From: Staphylotrichum longicolle
Taxonomy: Eukaryota > Ascomycota > Sordariomycetes > Sordariales > Chaetomiaceae
Reading direction: 5' to 3'
DNA: 64,000 nt
Assembly (NCBI GenBank): GCA_019096155.1
Contig: JAHCVI010000001.1
Location: 14,843,243 to 14,907,242 of the forward strand
Position 1 is the first letter of the stretch; the number at the start of each line of letters is the position of its first letter. A program made the position numbers and the translations under genes. Under the pieces are notes generated by a model. It did no database searches. It was given only the letters and a program-made list of their open reading frames with translations, and was not told the DNA's origin. Positions 32,367-43,413 of the stretch are shown here, piece after piece.

Positions 32367-34841
32367 ATGTACAGTCGGTACATTCCTCCTCTGACAGAGG
32401 GTCAGGCACCTAGTCGGGCGCAAACGACGCCAGCTGCAGCCGCGAACAATTCTTCTGCGCCGTATGCCCGCTACACACCCGCACAAACACCAGCAGATGC
32501 AGCTCAGCCCCCACCACCAACACAGCCGACACGCATTGTCTTTGACGACGCCGCCCTTCCTCCAGTCAATTACAGAAGCACGCAAGAGATAGATGCCGAC
32601 ATTCAACGCGCAGCACAGGACAAGAAGGCAAGAAAGTCAAAATCGAGCAAGCGCAAGGATGAGGCAGACGAGCACAATGAGGAAGGCGTATCGAGCGAGT
32701 CCAAGTCGCGCAAGCGCAAAAGGGGTGAGCCAAACGGGACCGCGGACTCTGCAAAAGATACTTCAAAAGAGAAAAATGTGACGCCGGAACCAGCGCCGGA
32801 GGAGCCTGCTGCCGATGGCATTAACGAACCTGAGACCAACACAGCGCAAGTAATCGAGGAGCGGAAACCGAAACGGGAGAAGAAAAAGAAGAGGAAACAA
32901 GAAGACACCGGGGACACCGAGATCGCCGATGGCGACACGGACGACATCCGCAGGAGGCACAAATCCGTGTTTGAAAAGGTCCAGAAAGCCTTGCAGGCCA
33001 AGGCCGACGCTGCAGACGACGACGAGGAAGAGGCGGAACCTGAGGTCGAACACGGGCTCGAACCGCTGCCGCAGCCAGAACCGGTCGTTTTCGACGAGTC
33101 AAAGTTGACCTACGAGACACTGCCTCCATGGCTTGCTTCTCCCATCCGCGTGGGCCCGGACAGGTCACAATCCTTCACCGAATTGGGGATATCACCAGAG
33201 TCGGCCAAGATCCTCGAGTCCAAGGGATTCAAGGACGCGTTCGCGGTGCAGACCGCAGTCCTCCCCCTGCTGTTGTCTTCACCGGACAGGCAGGGTGACG
33301 TGGTGGTGGCCGCACCAACTGGGTCTGGCAAGACGCTCTCATACGTCCTTCCAATGGTACAAGACATTAGCAAAGGCCGCGTGACCAGGTTACGAGCGCT
33401 CATCGTCCTGCCGACGAGAGACCTCGTCCACCAGGTTCAGCTTGCGTGTGAGGCCTGCGCGGCCGCCTTCGCCGTCCACGGCGGCAAGAGGGTCAAGATC
33501 GGCACGGCCATGGGAAACAGGGTGTTCAAGGAGGAGCAGTCGGTCATCTTGGGCGAAGAGCAGAGGTATGATCCTCAGGGGTACGAGCAGTATCTGCAAA
33601 AGCAGAACAGGTTTGTCAACCTCGAGGATGAGGATGACGAGGACGACGGTCTGGACCTTGAACGCACCCAGCCGCTCCCCTACCACGTCATCGCCCATGA
33701 GTCCAAGGTTGACATCCTCATCTGCACCCCCGGTCGGCTTGTGGAACACATCACCAAGACGCCTGGGTTCTCGCTCGATTATGTCCGCTGGCTCGTTGTC
33801 GACGAGGCCGACAAACTGCTGGCGCAAGACTTTCAGCAGTGGTTGGACACCGTGGCTGAAAAGCTCGGGACCGGAAAGCCGGGTGCTCGCGATTTTCCAG
33901 GTTCGAACAAGAGCGGAGTTCGGAAGGTCATTCTCAGCGCGACCATGACCCGGGACCTGAGCCTGCTAAACGGGCTAAAGCTGTCCCGACCAAAACTCAT
34001 TGTCGTCGAGGGCACCAAGGCCGGCGAGCAGAGCCTGCCGCCCCTGCTCAAGGAGTATGCCATCAAGATCCGCGAGCCCAGCCTCAAGCCGCTGTACCTG
34101 GTGGATCTGCTTAACAGCAAGCACATGTCTGCCGTCGACCAGAGCATGGCCGACGGGATTTCGGCGGGCTCAGAAACCAGCGACTCGGAATCCTCATCCT
34201 CCGACTCCGATTCCGACTCCGATTCCGACTCGGACTCGTCATCATCATCATCGTCGTCGTCCGACGACGGCACCCCCCAACCGAAGACTAAGCCTGCCCC
34301 CGCCTCCACGTCCTCCCTCGCAACAACAGTCCTCATCTTCACCAAATCCAACGAATCCACTCTCCGCCTCTCCCGCCTCCTCGCCCTCCTCGCCCCCTCC
34401 TTCGCCCCCCTAATCGGCACCCTCACCTCCTCCACCAAGACGTCCCGCCGCGCGCGCACCCTGCGGGCCTTCGCGCAGGGCAAGCTCCGCATCCTCGTCG
34501 CGTCCGACCTCGTCTCGCGCGGCATTGACCTGCTAAACCTCGAGCACGTCGTCAATTACGATTTGCCCATCAGCGAGACGTCGTATGTGCACCGCGTGGG
34601 GCGGACGGCGCGTGCGGGCAGGAAGGGGTGCGCGTGGACGCTGCTGGAGCATGCCGAGGCGAGGCGGTTCTGGCGGGATTTTGCCGGCGAGGGGAAGGGG
34701 GCCAAGACGAGTATTGTCAGGGCGGGCGCGGTGGAGAGGGTGAGGATTGGGGAGGGTGAGTTTGGCGAGGAGAGGGTGAGGGCGTATGAGGAGGCGTTGG
34801 CTAGGTTGGCGAGGGAGGCGAGTGGGAGGGGTGGGGAGTAG
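32367..34841 (+). CDS. DBP6: DEAD-box RNA helicase Dbp6 (60S ribosome biogenesis)
   Basis: An intronless gene of 824 residues. The ATG at 32367 is in good context and gives MYSRYIPP, the conserved Dbp6 N-terminus. A lysine/glutamate-rich disordered region of about 250 residues precedes the helicase core. Motifs in order: APTGSGKT (I), PTRDLVHQ (Ia), TPGRL (Ib), VDEAD (II), SAT (III), LIFTKS (IV), ASDLVSRGIDLL (V) and HRVGRTARAG (VI). Between the two RecA lobes is a low-complexity Ser/Asp run (about 34165-34270) longer than a simple linker. Known: Dbp6 is a nucleolar ATPase needed early in large-subunit assembly. Acidic inserts of this kind (around EDEDDEDDGLDLE as well) are common in this family. 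Confidence 0.93.
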   Translation: MYSRYIPPLTEGQAPSRAQTTPAAAANNSSAPYARYTPAQTPADAAQPPPPTQPTRIVFDDAALPPVNYRSTQEIDADIQRAAQDKKARKSKSSKRKDEADEHNEEGVSSESKSRKRKRGEPNGTADSAKDTSKEKNVTPEPAPEEPAADGINEPETNTAQVIEERKPKREKKKKRKQEDTGDTEIADGDTDDIRRRHKSVFEKVQKALQAKADAADDDEEEAEPEVEHGLEPLPQPEPVVFDESKLTYETLPPWLASPIRVGPDRSQSFTELGISPESAKILESKGFKDAFAVQTAVLPLLLSSPDRQGDVVVAAPTGSGKTLSYVLPMVQDISKGRVTRLRALIVLPTRDLVHQVQLACEACAAAFAVHGGKRVKIGTAMGNRVFKEEQSVILGEEQRYDPQGYEQYLQKQNRFVNLEDEDDEDDGLDLERTQPLPYHVIAHESKVDILICTPGRLVEHITKTPGFSLDYVRWLVVDEADKLLAQDFQQWLDTVAEKLGTGKPGARDFPGSNKSGVRKVILSATMTRDLSLLNGLKLSRPKLIVVEGTKAGEQSLPPLLKEYAIKIREPSLKPLYLVDLLNSKHMSAVDQSMADGISAGSETSDSESSSSDSDSDSDSDSDSSSSSSSSSDDGTPQPKTKPAPASTSSLATTVLIFTKSNESTLRLSRLLALLAPSFAPLIGTLTSSTKTSRRARTLRAFAQGKLRILVASDLVSRGIDLLNLEHVVNYDLPISETSYVHRVGRTARAGRKGCAWTLLEHAEARRFWRDFAGEGKGAKTSIVRAGAVERVRIGEGEFGEERVRAYEEALARLAREASGRGGE
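34176..34268 (+). repeat. Coding Ser/Asp microsatellite in DBP6
   Basis: A trinucleotide-based tract (tcc gac / tcc gat, then tca/tcg runs) encodes alternating Ser-Asp and poly-Ser within the linker between the helicase lobes. Its length is likely to vary between strains without loss of frame. Confidence 0.8.
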
Positions 34842-35937
34842 TGCGTTTGTGTTTGGGCATGAAGACGGAAAGGCAGGATTAGAGGTTGGGGAGGGGATAT
34901 ATCTTAGAGTTAGACCTGGTCATTGGGCTATGTCAAGACCAGTCCTCAATTAATGGATCACATTGACTCCTATTCGCAAGCTCCCCCGGCGCCAACGCGC
35001 CACAGGTATCAAGGGACGGGACCACTGACTCAAGCCCAGGCTACGATGTGAGCTTCCAGCACTTTCTCTCACCCTCCGGCTAAAGAGCCGCTTTGTTGAG
35101 CTTGGTCCTGCACAGGGATTCCGGACTGAGGGAGGGACACGTCTCCCGATGCCTCCGGCCCCACTTTGCCGTTTCGGCGCCGGCGAACGGACCTCAACTT
35201 GCGCAGCTCCGGGTTGGAGCTTGTTGCACCGGGTGCCTACAAAGACACACTATGTGGTTATGACTGCTTTACTGTTACGGCATCCATTTTGACTACATTT
35301 TTTAAACGCGATGAAATCTAGCTCAACCTGAGTTTTTGACTGCACTCTTGACGAGAAACGGGTGCGCAGAGTCAAGGACTTTGAGACTAATGCCAAGCAG
35401 ACGCCCTCCAGCCATTAGCTAATCGGCCCAGGCCAAGCCAATCCAGTCTCGGAAACTGGAGCAGTGTCTGCCGAATTCCAGCCAGCCTCGAAGGTCTGAT
35501 TGGCTGCGCGCCTGGCAAGGCTTGGCCGTTACATCAACGGGCAGGGGTGCAGCGCATTCGCACCAGTTGTCCTTTTGGCAGAGAACAGCTTGCAGCTCCC
35601 CATTGAAAAAGAGAGGCAAGACCCTGAACGCCGTGTGCCCGCGGCGCAACGACGGTAATTCCTCCCACGACGAGGTCAGCAATTGACGCTGCATTTTTTG
35701 CTGGACAGCTGGCTGGTAGCCGCTGCATCTTCTATTCGTACTTTTTCTTTGCAACGCTCCCTCGATCACTGGCGTTTTCCCTAAGTTGCGGAGGCGCTGT
35801 TGCCAGCGAAATTCGGCTCGAACTCGACTCGAACTTCGACTCGACTCTCGAAACTCGCCACAGCAACCACAACAACCACAGCTCTCAACAACCACCACCA
35901 ATTCCCATAACGCCCTAACAACACAAAACCACCCACC
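34842..35937. other. Intergenic; LHS1 promoter and 5' UTR
   Basis: About 1.1 kb. Near its 3' end (35813-35855) is a short imperfect repeat of ctcgact/ctcgaac units in the presumed 5' UTR of the next gene. A long frame on the minus strand reaching into the next gene is a shadow of that gene. Confidence 0.5.
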
Positions 35938-38900
35938 ATGGCGGCCTCCACGCGCCGCACCCCGCTCCACCTCCTCCTCACCCTCCTCCTCCTCCTCTCC
36001 CCGCCCGCCCTCGCCGTCTCCGCCGTCCTCGGCATCGACCTCGGCACCGAGTACATCAAGGCCGCCCTCGTGAAGCCCGGCATCCCGCTCGAGATCGTCC
36101 TCACCAAGGACTCGCGCCGCAAGGAAATCTCGGCCGTCACCTTCAAGCCCGCCTCCTCCTCCAACAGCCATGCCCCCTTCCCCGAGCGCGCGTACGGCTC
36201 CGACGCCATGGCCCTCGCGCCCCGCTTCCCGGGGGACACCTACCCCAACCTGAAGGCGCTGCTGGGTCTGCCCGTGGACGCCGCCGAGGTGGTCGAGTAC
36301 GCGCGGCGGCACCCGGCGCTGGAGGTGGTCGGGCACAAGGTGCGGGGCACCACAGCGTTCAAGAGCGGGGGCGCGTTCAAGGAGGGCGAGGAGGCGTGGC
36401 TGGTGGAGGAGCTGTTGGCGATGGAGCTGGGCGCGGTCAAGGCGAACGCCGAGGCGCTGGCCGGGGCGGGGAGTTCGGTCCGCTCGGCGGTGCTGACCGT
36501 GCCCGGGTTCTACACGGTCGAGGAGAAGCGCGCGGTCGAGCTGGCCGCCGAGCTGGCGGGGTTCAAGGTGCTGGCGCTGGTGAGCGATGGGCTGGCGGTC
36601 GGGCTGAACTACGCGACCAGCAGGCAGTTCCCGAACGTCAATGAGGGGGGCAAGCCCGAGTACCACATGGTGTTCGACATGGGCGCCGGGTCGACCAAGG
36701 CGACGGTGATGCGCTTCCAGAGCAGGACGGTCAAGGACGTGGGCAAGTTCAACAAGACGGTCCAGGAGGTCCATGTCGTGGGCAGCGGCTGGGACAGGAC
36801 GCTGGGCGGCGACGCGCTGAACTACCTGATTGTTGATGACATGGTTGCGCAGTTTGCCGCGTCGCCCAAGGCGCAGAAGGCGGGTTTGCAGGCTGGGAGC
36901 GTCAAGGCTCACGGTCGCGCCATCGCCAAGCTGACCAAGGAGGCTGAGCGGGTGAGGCACGTCCTCAGCGCAAACCAGAACACCGGTGCGAGCTTTGAGG
37001 GGCTTTACGATGATGTCGACTTCAGGTACAAGGTCACCCGCGCCGAGTTTGAGGAGATGGCTGCCACCCACGCCGAGCGCGTTGGCGTGGCGGTCCAGAA
37101 CGCACTCACCGCCGCCGGCATCGAGCTCAAGGACCTCGACTCGGTCATCCTCCACGGCGGCGCGTCACGCACCCCCTTTGTCCAGAAGGAGCTCGAGAAG
37201 GTGTTGGGAGGCGCCGACAAGATCCGCACCAACGTCAACTCGGACGAGGCCGCCATGTTTGGCGCCGGCTTCCGGGCCGCCGAGCTCAGCCCCAGCTTCC
37301 GCGTCAAGGAGATCCGCGTCGGCGAGGCCGCAGCGTACCCTGCCGGCATGAAGTGGAAGACGGACGAGGGCAAGGAGAAGCATCAGCGTCTGTGGACCGC
37401 GGCGTCGCACCTCGGTGCCGCGGCCAAGGAAGTCACGTTCTCGAACCAGGAGGACTTCTCGGTCACCTTTTACCAGGTCGTCCCTGCCCCGGCGTCTGAT
37501 GCTGGGTCGGTCGAGGCCGAGACCAAGGTGCTCACGACCAAGAATTTGACTGCCTCGGTTGCCGAGCTTGTCGAGAAGCACAAGTGCGACAAGGCCGACA
37601 TCCGCCTCAAGATGGGCGCCCGCTTGGCCAGCGAGAATGGCGAGGTTGATGTCACCAAGGTTACGGTTGAGTGCGAGGCCGACGCGCCCGAGGCGGGCTT
37701 TGTCGATGGTGTCAAGAACTTGTTTGGCTTTGGCAAGAAGGAGCAGCAGCCGTTGAAGGATGGCGAGGCGTCTGAGGAGGGCGAGACCGAGACCGTCTCT
37801 GCTACCACCGAGAGCTCTTCCACCACGTCCACGGCCACCACTGCGTCCGAAGCCTCCGCTTCTGCCTCTGCGTCCGCCGAGGCGAAGCCCGCCAAGAAGG
37901 AGCTTGTCGTCATCAACGTCCAGTTCACCCTTGAGAAGGCCGGCATTCCCCAGCTGCCCAAGGCCGACGTGACCACCATCAAGGACCGCCTCAAGGCGTT
38001 TGACGCATCTGATCGCGGCCGGAGGCAGCGTGAGGAGGCGCTGAACCAGCTCGAGAGCTACACTTACAAGGTCCGCGACATCATTGAGAAGGAGGACTTC
38101 ATTACCCACTCAACCGCCGAGGAGCGTGCCGCCCTGGAGAAGAAGAACAGCGAGACCAGCGAGTGGCTGTACGACGACGGCGCCGACGCGACCAAGGATG
38201 CGTTCAAGGCCAAGCTTAAGGCGCTGCAGGCCATCGTTGTCCCCGTCCAGAAGCGCATCGAAGAAGCCGCTAAGCGACCCGAGCTCATCAAGGGTCTGCA
38301 GGACGCGCTCAAGTCTACCAGCGAGTTCGTCGCCGACATCAAGAACAAGATTGCCGAGCACGAGGCTTTCCTCGCTTCCAAATCCGCCTCGGCCTCGGCC
38401 TCTCCCGACACCGAGACCTCGACCACCACCGCGCCTCCCGCTTCCTCGTCGGGCGACTTTGACGGCCTCGAGGACGAAGAGGCCGCCACCGCCACCTTCA
38501 CCGCCATGGAGGACGTCGACAAGGTCCGCGGGCCCGTGCCCCCGCTCTACACCCTCGAGGACCTCAAGGCGACCGAGGACCTGTACGCGTCCATCTCGGC
38601 GTGGCTCGAGGAGAAGCTGCCGGCGCAGGAGAAGCTGGGCCTGACCGACGACCCGGTGCTGCTCGTCAAGGAGCTGACGGAGCGCCGCGACAAGCTCGAC
38701 AAGGCCGGCATGGACCTGGCCATGAAGGGGGTCAAGAACTTTGAGAAGCGCAAGGCGGGCGAGGACAAGAAGGACAAGGCCAAGAAGGCCAAGGCCACCA
38801 AGGGCAAGGGGGACAAGACCAAGCCGGCCAAGCCCGCCCAGACGATCAAGCTGAAGCCCGGGGAGGATGGCAAGATGCCGTCGCAGGAGGAGATTGATGA

Positions 38901-39003
38901 GCTGTTGAAGGAGTTCATGAAGGAGGGCGAGGAGATCAAGAAGGAGCAGGAGGCCGCGGACGCCGCGGACAAGGATAAGGGGGAGGGGCATGACGAGCTG
39001 TAA
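35938..39003 (+). CDS. LHS1: ER lumenal Hsp70-type chaperone Lhs1 (Hsp110/GRP170 class)
   Basis: An intronless gene of 1021 residues. It has an N-terminal signal peptide (through about residue 27, ending in LAVSA), an Hsp70-type ATPase domain beginning AVLGIDLGTEYIKAAL, and the phosphate-binding FDMGAGSTKATV and ILHGGASRTPFVQ motifs. The extended C-terminal substrate domain has Ser/Thr/Ala-rich and Lys-rich linkers, typical of Lhs1/Orp150. It ends in HDEL, the ER retention signal. Known role: nucleotide exchange factor for the ER Hsp70 Kar2/BiP and holdase in protein import and folding, induced by the unfolded protein response. It follows DBP6 on the same strand. High GC at third positions makes long antisense frames that are not genes. 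Confidence 0.95.
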   Translation: MAASTRRTPLHLLLTLLLLLSPPALAVSAVLGIDLGTEYIKAALVKPGIPLEIVLTKDSRRKEISAVTFKPASSSNSHAPFPERAYGSDAMALAPRFPGDTYPNLKALLGLPVDAAEVVEYARRHPALEVVGHKVRGTTAFKSGGAFKEGEEAWLVEELLAMELGAVKANAEALAGAGSSVRSAVLTVPGFYTVEEKRAVELAAELAGFKVLALVSDGLAVGLNYATSRQFPNVNEGGKPEYHMVFDMGAGSTKATVMRFQSRTVKDVGKFNKTVQEVHVVGSGWDRTLGGDALNYLIVDDMVAQFAASPKAQKAGLQAGSVKAHGRAIAKLTKEAERVRHVLSANQNTGASFEGLYDDVDFRYKVTRAEFEEMAATHAERVGVAVQNALTAAGIELKDLDSVILHGGASRTPFVQKELEKVLGGADKIRTNVNSDEAAMFGAGFRAAELSPSFRVKEIRVGEAAAYPAGMKWKTDEGKEKHQRLWTAASHLGAAAKEVTFSNQEDFSVTFYQVVPAPASDAGSVEAETKVLTTKNLTASVAELVEKHKCDKADIRLKMGARLASENGEVDVTKVTVECEADAPEAGFVDGVKNLFGFGKKEQQPLKDGEASEEGETETVSATTESSSTTSTATTASEASASASASAEAKPAKKELVVINVQFTLEKAGIPQLPKADVTTIKDRLKAFDASDRGRRQREEALNQLESYTYKVRDIIEKEDFITHSTAEERAALEKKNSETSEWLYDDGADATKDAFKAKLKALQAIVVPVQKRIEEAAKRPELIKGLQDALKSTSEFVADIKNKIAEHEAFLASKSASASASPDTETSTTTAPPASSSGDFDGLEDEEAATATFTAMEDVDKVRGPVPPLYTLEDLKATEDLYASISAWLEEKLPAQEKLGLTDDPVLLVKELTERRDKLDKAGMDLAMKGVKNFEKRKAGEDKKDKAKKAKATKGKGDKTKPAKPAQTIKLKPGEDGKMPSQEEIDELLKEFMKEGEEIKKEQEAADAADKDKGEGHDEL

Positions 39004-40262
39004 GGTTGGGTGCCTCGGTAGACAGTATAGAGGAGGTGCATTGAATGGAGTTATGGGTTGGTAGATAATGAAAATTATGTAAGGATTCTGGAATAATGGG
39101 TCTTTGTTTTGGGGTGTGTCGAGTATGGCTATGCGTGGTGTGGGTTGATGTTGCACGGCGGGCTGTTCATGCCATGTGCATTTGAACTCACGCTCCCACC
39201 AACAGCCTAATGTTATCTAAACCAACACCAAGACCTCTTCTTCTTTCTGATTGCGGCTATGGTGCACTTGGTTGGCATTCTTGAGGCATTTGACTACAAT
39301 TACCATCATAGAATGTGTCCAGTGTGATGGACCAAAAAGTATAATGACATTGACACTTCGAGAAGGCTCACTTATATGTTTTCATATATTAGGGATACTA
39401 GTAAACATAGAGGGTTGCAATTACGCGCTTGAAAGCAAAACTTGGGGAAAGAGCTTGACGAACAGACGTTCCAGTGTTGCATGCAAACATTGCAAAGGTA
39501 AGAAATTGCGCCTTTCGCACCTGTAACTATCTTGTGTTTCACGATGCAAACATAAACCGAGGAAGAAAACCGAGAGACCTTCACTATGTACCTAGGTAGT
39601 TTTAAGAAACAGGCTCTCGTGGGGCCTGCTCTGAAGGGTGGGAAACATGGGGCTGATCCATGATGGCGTCGGGTGATAACCCCGACCTGACGTATCACTG
39701 GGTATGAAAACCTGGGGTTGTCAAGCTGGGACGGCCGCCTTGTTGGCCTCCTGCGGCGTAAGCGGCCTGAAAGAAACAGCCCCTCCTGAGCCCCTCCCAG
39801 GCTCCGCGCGGCCCTTGACCCCGACCATTCCCGGGTATTGCATCGTGATTGGCCCTCCCGGAACTCCCGCATTAGCACCGTGGCTGCGCCTATCATGGCA
39901 GATCTGCAGTCTGCCTGGAAAGCCTCCCACACTGCCGTTCTGGCATTCTGACATCCTTGCGCTTGCGGCCCTCTCAACCAGCGCCTGGTCTTGCTGGTCT
40001 TGAGCTGGTATAAGACGTCCTGACAGAGTTGAGGGGGACTCCACAAACTCCACTCCATTCCCAACCATTCGCTGTTCTCTCATAGCCAAACCAACTTAAC
40101 GATCCAAGGACTCGGCCCTTAGCCTCTTCTGTATTACCCAGTGGGTACCGTTCAAGACTCCTGCACCCTCTTTTGAACGCGCAGGATCAGGTTCCGTTGC
40201 CGTTCGTCGGGCTTCAAACTTCCTGCCGCCCGCCGGAGCTGAGATACCTTTCCAGGGGCGGC
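39004..40262. other. Intergenic, no gene seen
   Basis: About 1.26 kb between LHS1 and the second Zn2Cys6 regulator. A 230-codon frame on the minus strand has no domain and a composition unlike its neighbours. No repeats or RNA genes recognised. Confidence 0.5.
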
Positions 40263-43047
40263 ATGTCGCATTCAAAGTCCGCGAACCCATCGTGCGACGG
40301 AGACGCCGGCCCAAGCTTGACAAAAGCAGCCAAGCATCCCGCGTACGTTAAAGTGCTCGTCTCTGCTTATCTTAAATACCTTTTTTTTTTGCTTAGGGCA
40401 AAGTGATGCGATGCTGAACGTATGTGAGCAAATAGATGTGACCGATGCCGGGACATGAAGAAGGGCTGCGAGAAAGGCCAAGGCTCCGTATGTGCTCGTT
40501 GTCTCGTGTCTGAAAGCGAGTGCTTGTATACGTACATGGGCACAGGAAAGGTATCAAGAGTGTAAGTATCCCCGGGTATCCGATGCCAGCATTTCGCTGG
40601 TTCGATGGGTGGTGCGAGCATGCAAGACTCCAATCTAACACAGACGCAACATGCAAGTGAACACGACGCTGTTATCGCACAAAGAGACGAGCTCGCCGCC
40701 GAGATTGACACCTTGAGGCGCAAGGGAGAGCAATATGAACTGGCGCTCAGGACTGTTGCCGCCGAAAGGGCCGCCCTGATCGCGGATACACAGACATTGC
40801 AGCACCAAATCGCCGAATATGAACGGACCTTCAGGGTCCTCGCCGCTGAGAGGGCTGCCCTGATTGCGGACAGAGACAGCTTGCGCTGCAAGATAACAGA
40901 ACATGAAACAGCTTCTCGGGAGTTTGATGGTCAGTGGCCAACTTGTGAACTTTCTTTTCCTTCTCTCTGCTAATTTGGACATGTGACTAGTTGTCAAGGA
41001 GATGGTGCTGCACCAAGAACACAATATCGCGGAACTACTATGTAAGTAATTATCAATATCACTTGCAGTGGGCATTCTCGCTAACCGGGCATGACTCGCA
41101 GCTTTATTATCGGCGCAGGCAGCGCCCTTAGCCAAACCACATGCGGAGAGTCAAGGGCTCGGTGCTCACTTCATTCACTTGCACATCGATCAAGCGGGTC
41201 AGAGTCAAGGTCAAGGATCCCGTTTCCTAGACGGTAAGCCACTCTATTCTCTGCATGTTTGGAGACGGCCAGCCATGGAAACCGGTGCAAGGGCGCTCAG
41301 GGGTACTCTGAACTAACCCAAAACTGTGGCAGTTCAAGTGGCGGAACACCACACTGAAAGAGTAGCCAACAGCAGCGCCGACTACGTCCTCCAGCTCCTT
41401 GCCGATGCGCAACGCGGTGGCCGCGCCCCTGGCACCCCGCCTGGGCCTGATATCTCCATCGACCTGCCGCCGCAGACGCCCAGCCTGTCCTCGATTGTAC
41501 CGAGCCGCACCAAAATCGGCCCTAGCGTGTCGCTCCCGGCGACCAAGCAGGCGGCGCGGCTTTTGTTTAACGACCAATACAGCTACATCGGCACCATCTT
41601 CGCCTTTGCCGACCGGACTCGCTTCGAGCAGCTGCTGGATGAGGTCTACAGCCGCCGGCTTGACATAACCGACTCAGCTTCGTGCCTGGCCCATGCCAAG
41701 TTGCTAGTCATTATGGCATTTGGCCAGTTCTATTCCGTAAACCAAGGGCTCGGCAGCGTGAGCATGCCAGGATCCGAGTACTTTGCTGCCGCTGTGCAGC
41801 TGCTCCCCGAGATTCACGGGCCGCCCTCCATCCGCTTCGTCGAGACCCTCTGCCTGGTCGGCTACTTCATGCAGAATCTCACTTACCGAGCCGCCGCTTT
41901 CGCGTACGTCGGCCTGGCCGTGCGAATGGCCATCTCTCTCGGCATGCACGAGGAGGTACCCGAACCGGACCGCGCCGCCCTGACCGGGGAGGAGCTCGAG
42001 TACCGCCGTCGAGTCTGGTGGAGCGTCTACAGCATGGACCGCATCTTGACCGTCAAGTCGGGCAACCCGGTCATGATCCACGACGACGACATCAGCATGG
42101 CCATGCCGTCGCGCCTGCCGTCCGAGCCCGAGTACTGCCCCGCCGTCACGCTGGCCTTCTACACCGAGCTGTCCCGCATCCTAGGCGATATCGCCCGGCT
42201 GTACGCCCCGCGTTCTTCCTCGTCACCCCAGAAGCTGCAGGAGGCCATGCACGACCTTGCGGGGCGGCTGCAGCGCTGGCACGACGCCCTCCCACAACAG
42301 CTCCGGTTCGACTATGAACGCATGCACGACACGCGCGAGAGCGTGTCGACGCTCCTGCACTACTACCAGTGCATCAACATGACGGTGCGGCCCTTTGTCT
42401 ACACTCTGGTGCGCCGCCGCCTGCAGGGCTCGGCCGAGGACCGCGCCCGCGACTGGCGCGAGGGCCTGCCGGCGGCGACGCAGGACATTGTCGTCTGGTG
42501 CATCGACGCCGCGCGGAAGACCATCCGCATGATGAAACTCGCGAACAAGACGAGGCTAGTCGGTGAGACAGCCATCCCCTGATCCCTTACCCCAGTCCTT
42601 GACACTGACCAAACCCTGGCTCCAGCAAATTACGGCTACATGGACACCGAACACGCCCTCTCGGCCGCCATCCTCCTCCTGATGGTGTGCGCCGCCTTCC
42701 CGTCTGACCCGGACAACACAGCCTCACTCCGTGACGCCCTCGCCCTGCTGGCCAGCATGGGCGACCGCGGCAACCGGCACATTGCAGAGCGCTTCCAGGT
42801 GCTGCGCCAGCTCGCTGCCGAGCTCGTCCCCGACCTGGTCCTGGAAGCCGACTCGGAGGCGGAGCCGGGTGCTGTTCCGCCGCCCGCCGTTGCCCCGGGT
42901 GTCGTTGACGGCCCGCCGGAGGAGCAGCCGATGGAGAGGTTCTGGGACCAAGTCGTGGTGGGCGCTGAAGGGGTTGACGGGGCGTTTGAGTATAATCAGT
43001 GTCTGTGGGACTGTGTGTACGACGACATGATGCAGGATATGGAGTGA
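40263..43047 (+). CDS. Zn2Cys6 transcription factor with coiled-coil insert and fungal_trans domain
   Basis: Seven exons (40263-40342, 40436-40550, 40644-40929, 40991-41041, 41102-41233, 41333-42562, 42626-43047) give 771 residues; every junction keeps frame. The zinc cluster (C28-x2-C31-x6-C38-x7-C46-x2-C49-x6-C56, then LY) is completed by the first intron. Next comes a long coiled coil made of repeats of about 30 residues sharing AAERAALIAD. The fungal_trans domain (about residues 270-620) includes YRRRVWWSVYSMDRILTVKSGNP. The last intron restores ANYGYMD; the acidic C-terminus could activate transcription. The third exon's acceptor (CTAACACAG) is a choice: another in-frame one lies at 40589 but would make an intron of only 39 bp. 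A methyltransferase gene follows on the same strand. Target genes unknown. Confidence 0.85.
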
Positions 43048-43413
43048 GAGTTTGGTGGATTGGTGGGGGTTTTGTCGTCTGAGGTAGACAAGCTTGCAAG
43101 TCCCCGGGTGTTGGGATATAGGAGCGGGCGCAGGTGCTCGCAGACAGTCTGGTTGGAGATTGCCGAATTGTGATTGCCCCATTCTCCCTGCGCGACCCAC
43201 CAGACGTGGCTCATCAGATCCTTGTGTTTATGACTCATAATCACTGCTCACCGAGATACGATAATCAAAGCTGCTGATATAGACATAGGGTACCTTACCT
43301 CGGCCCTCTTTTTCGTACTCCGACTCTTACGTCAGGAATCTACTTGCTGCGAACCTTGCGCCAAAGAGGAAATAACAGCTACCTACTTGACAACCCTCAA
43401 ATTACGGACCATC
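43048..43413. other. Intergenic, no gene seen
   Basis: The short spacer upstream of the methyltransferase gene holds its promoter. No specific element recognised. Confidence 0.5.

Noticed and set aside
35419..37155. Open frame of 578 codons on the minus strand opposite LHS1
   Set aside because: It mirrors the GC-rich third positions of LHS1, has low-complexity composition and no domain, and the plus strand encodes an unmistakable chaperone.
37165..39156. Two long minus-strand frames (314 and 348 codons) opposite the LHS1 C-terminal region
   Set aside because: Leucine/glycine-rich mirror images of Lys/Glu/Ala codons in LHS1.
39372..40064. Minus-strand frame of 230 codons
   Set aside because: No recognisable motif and no supporting start or splice context.
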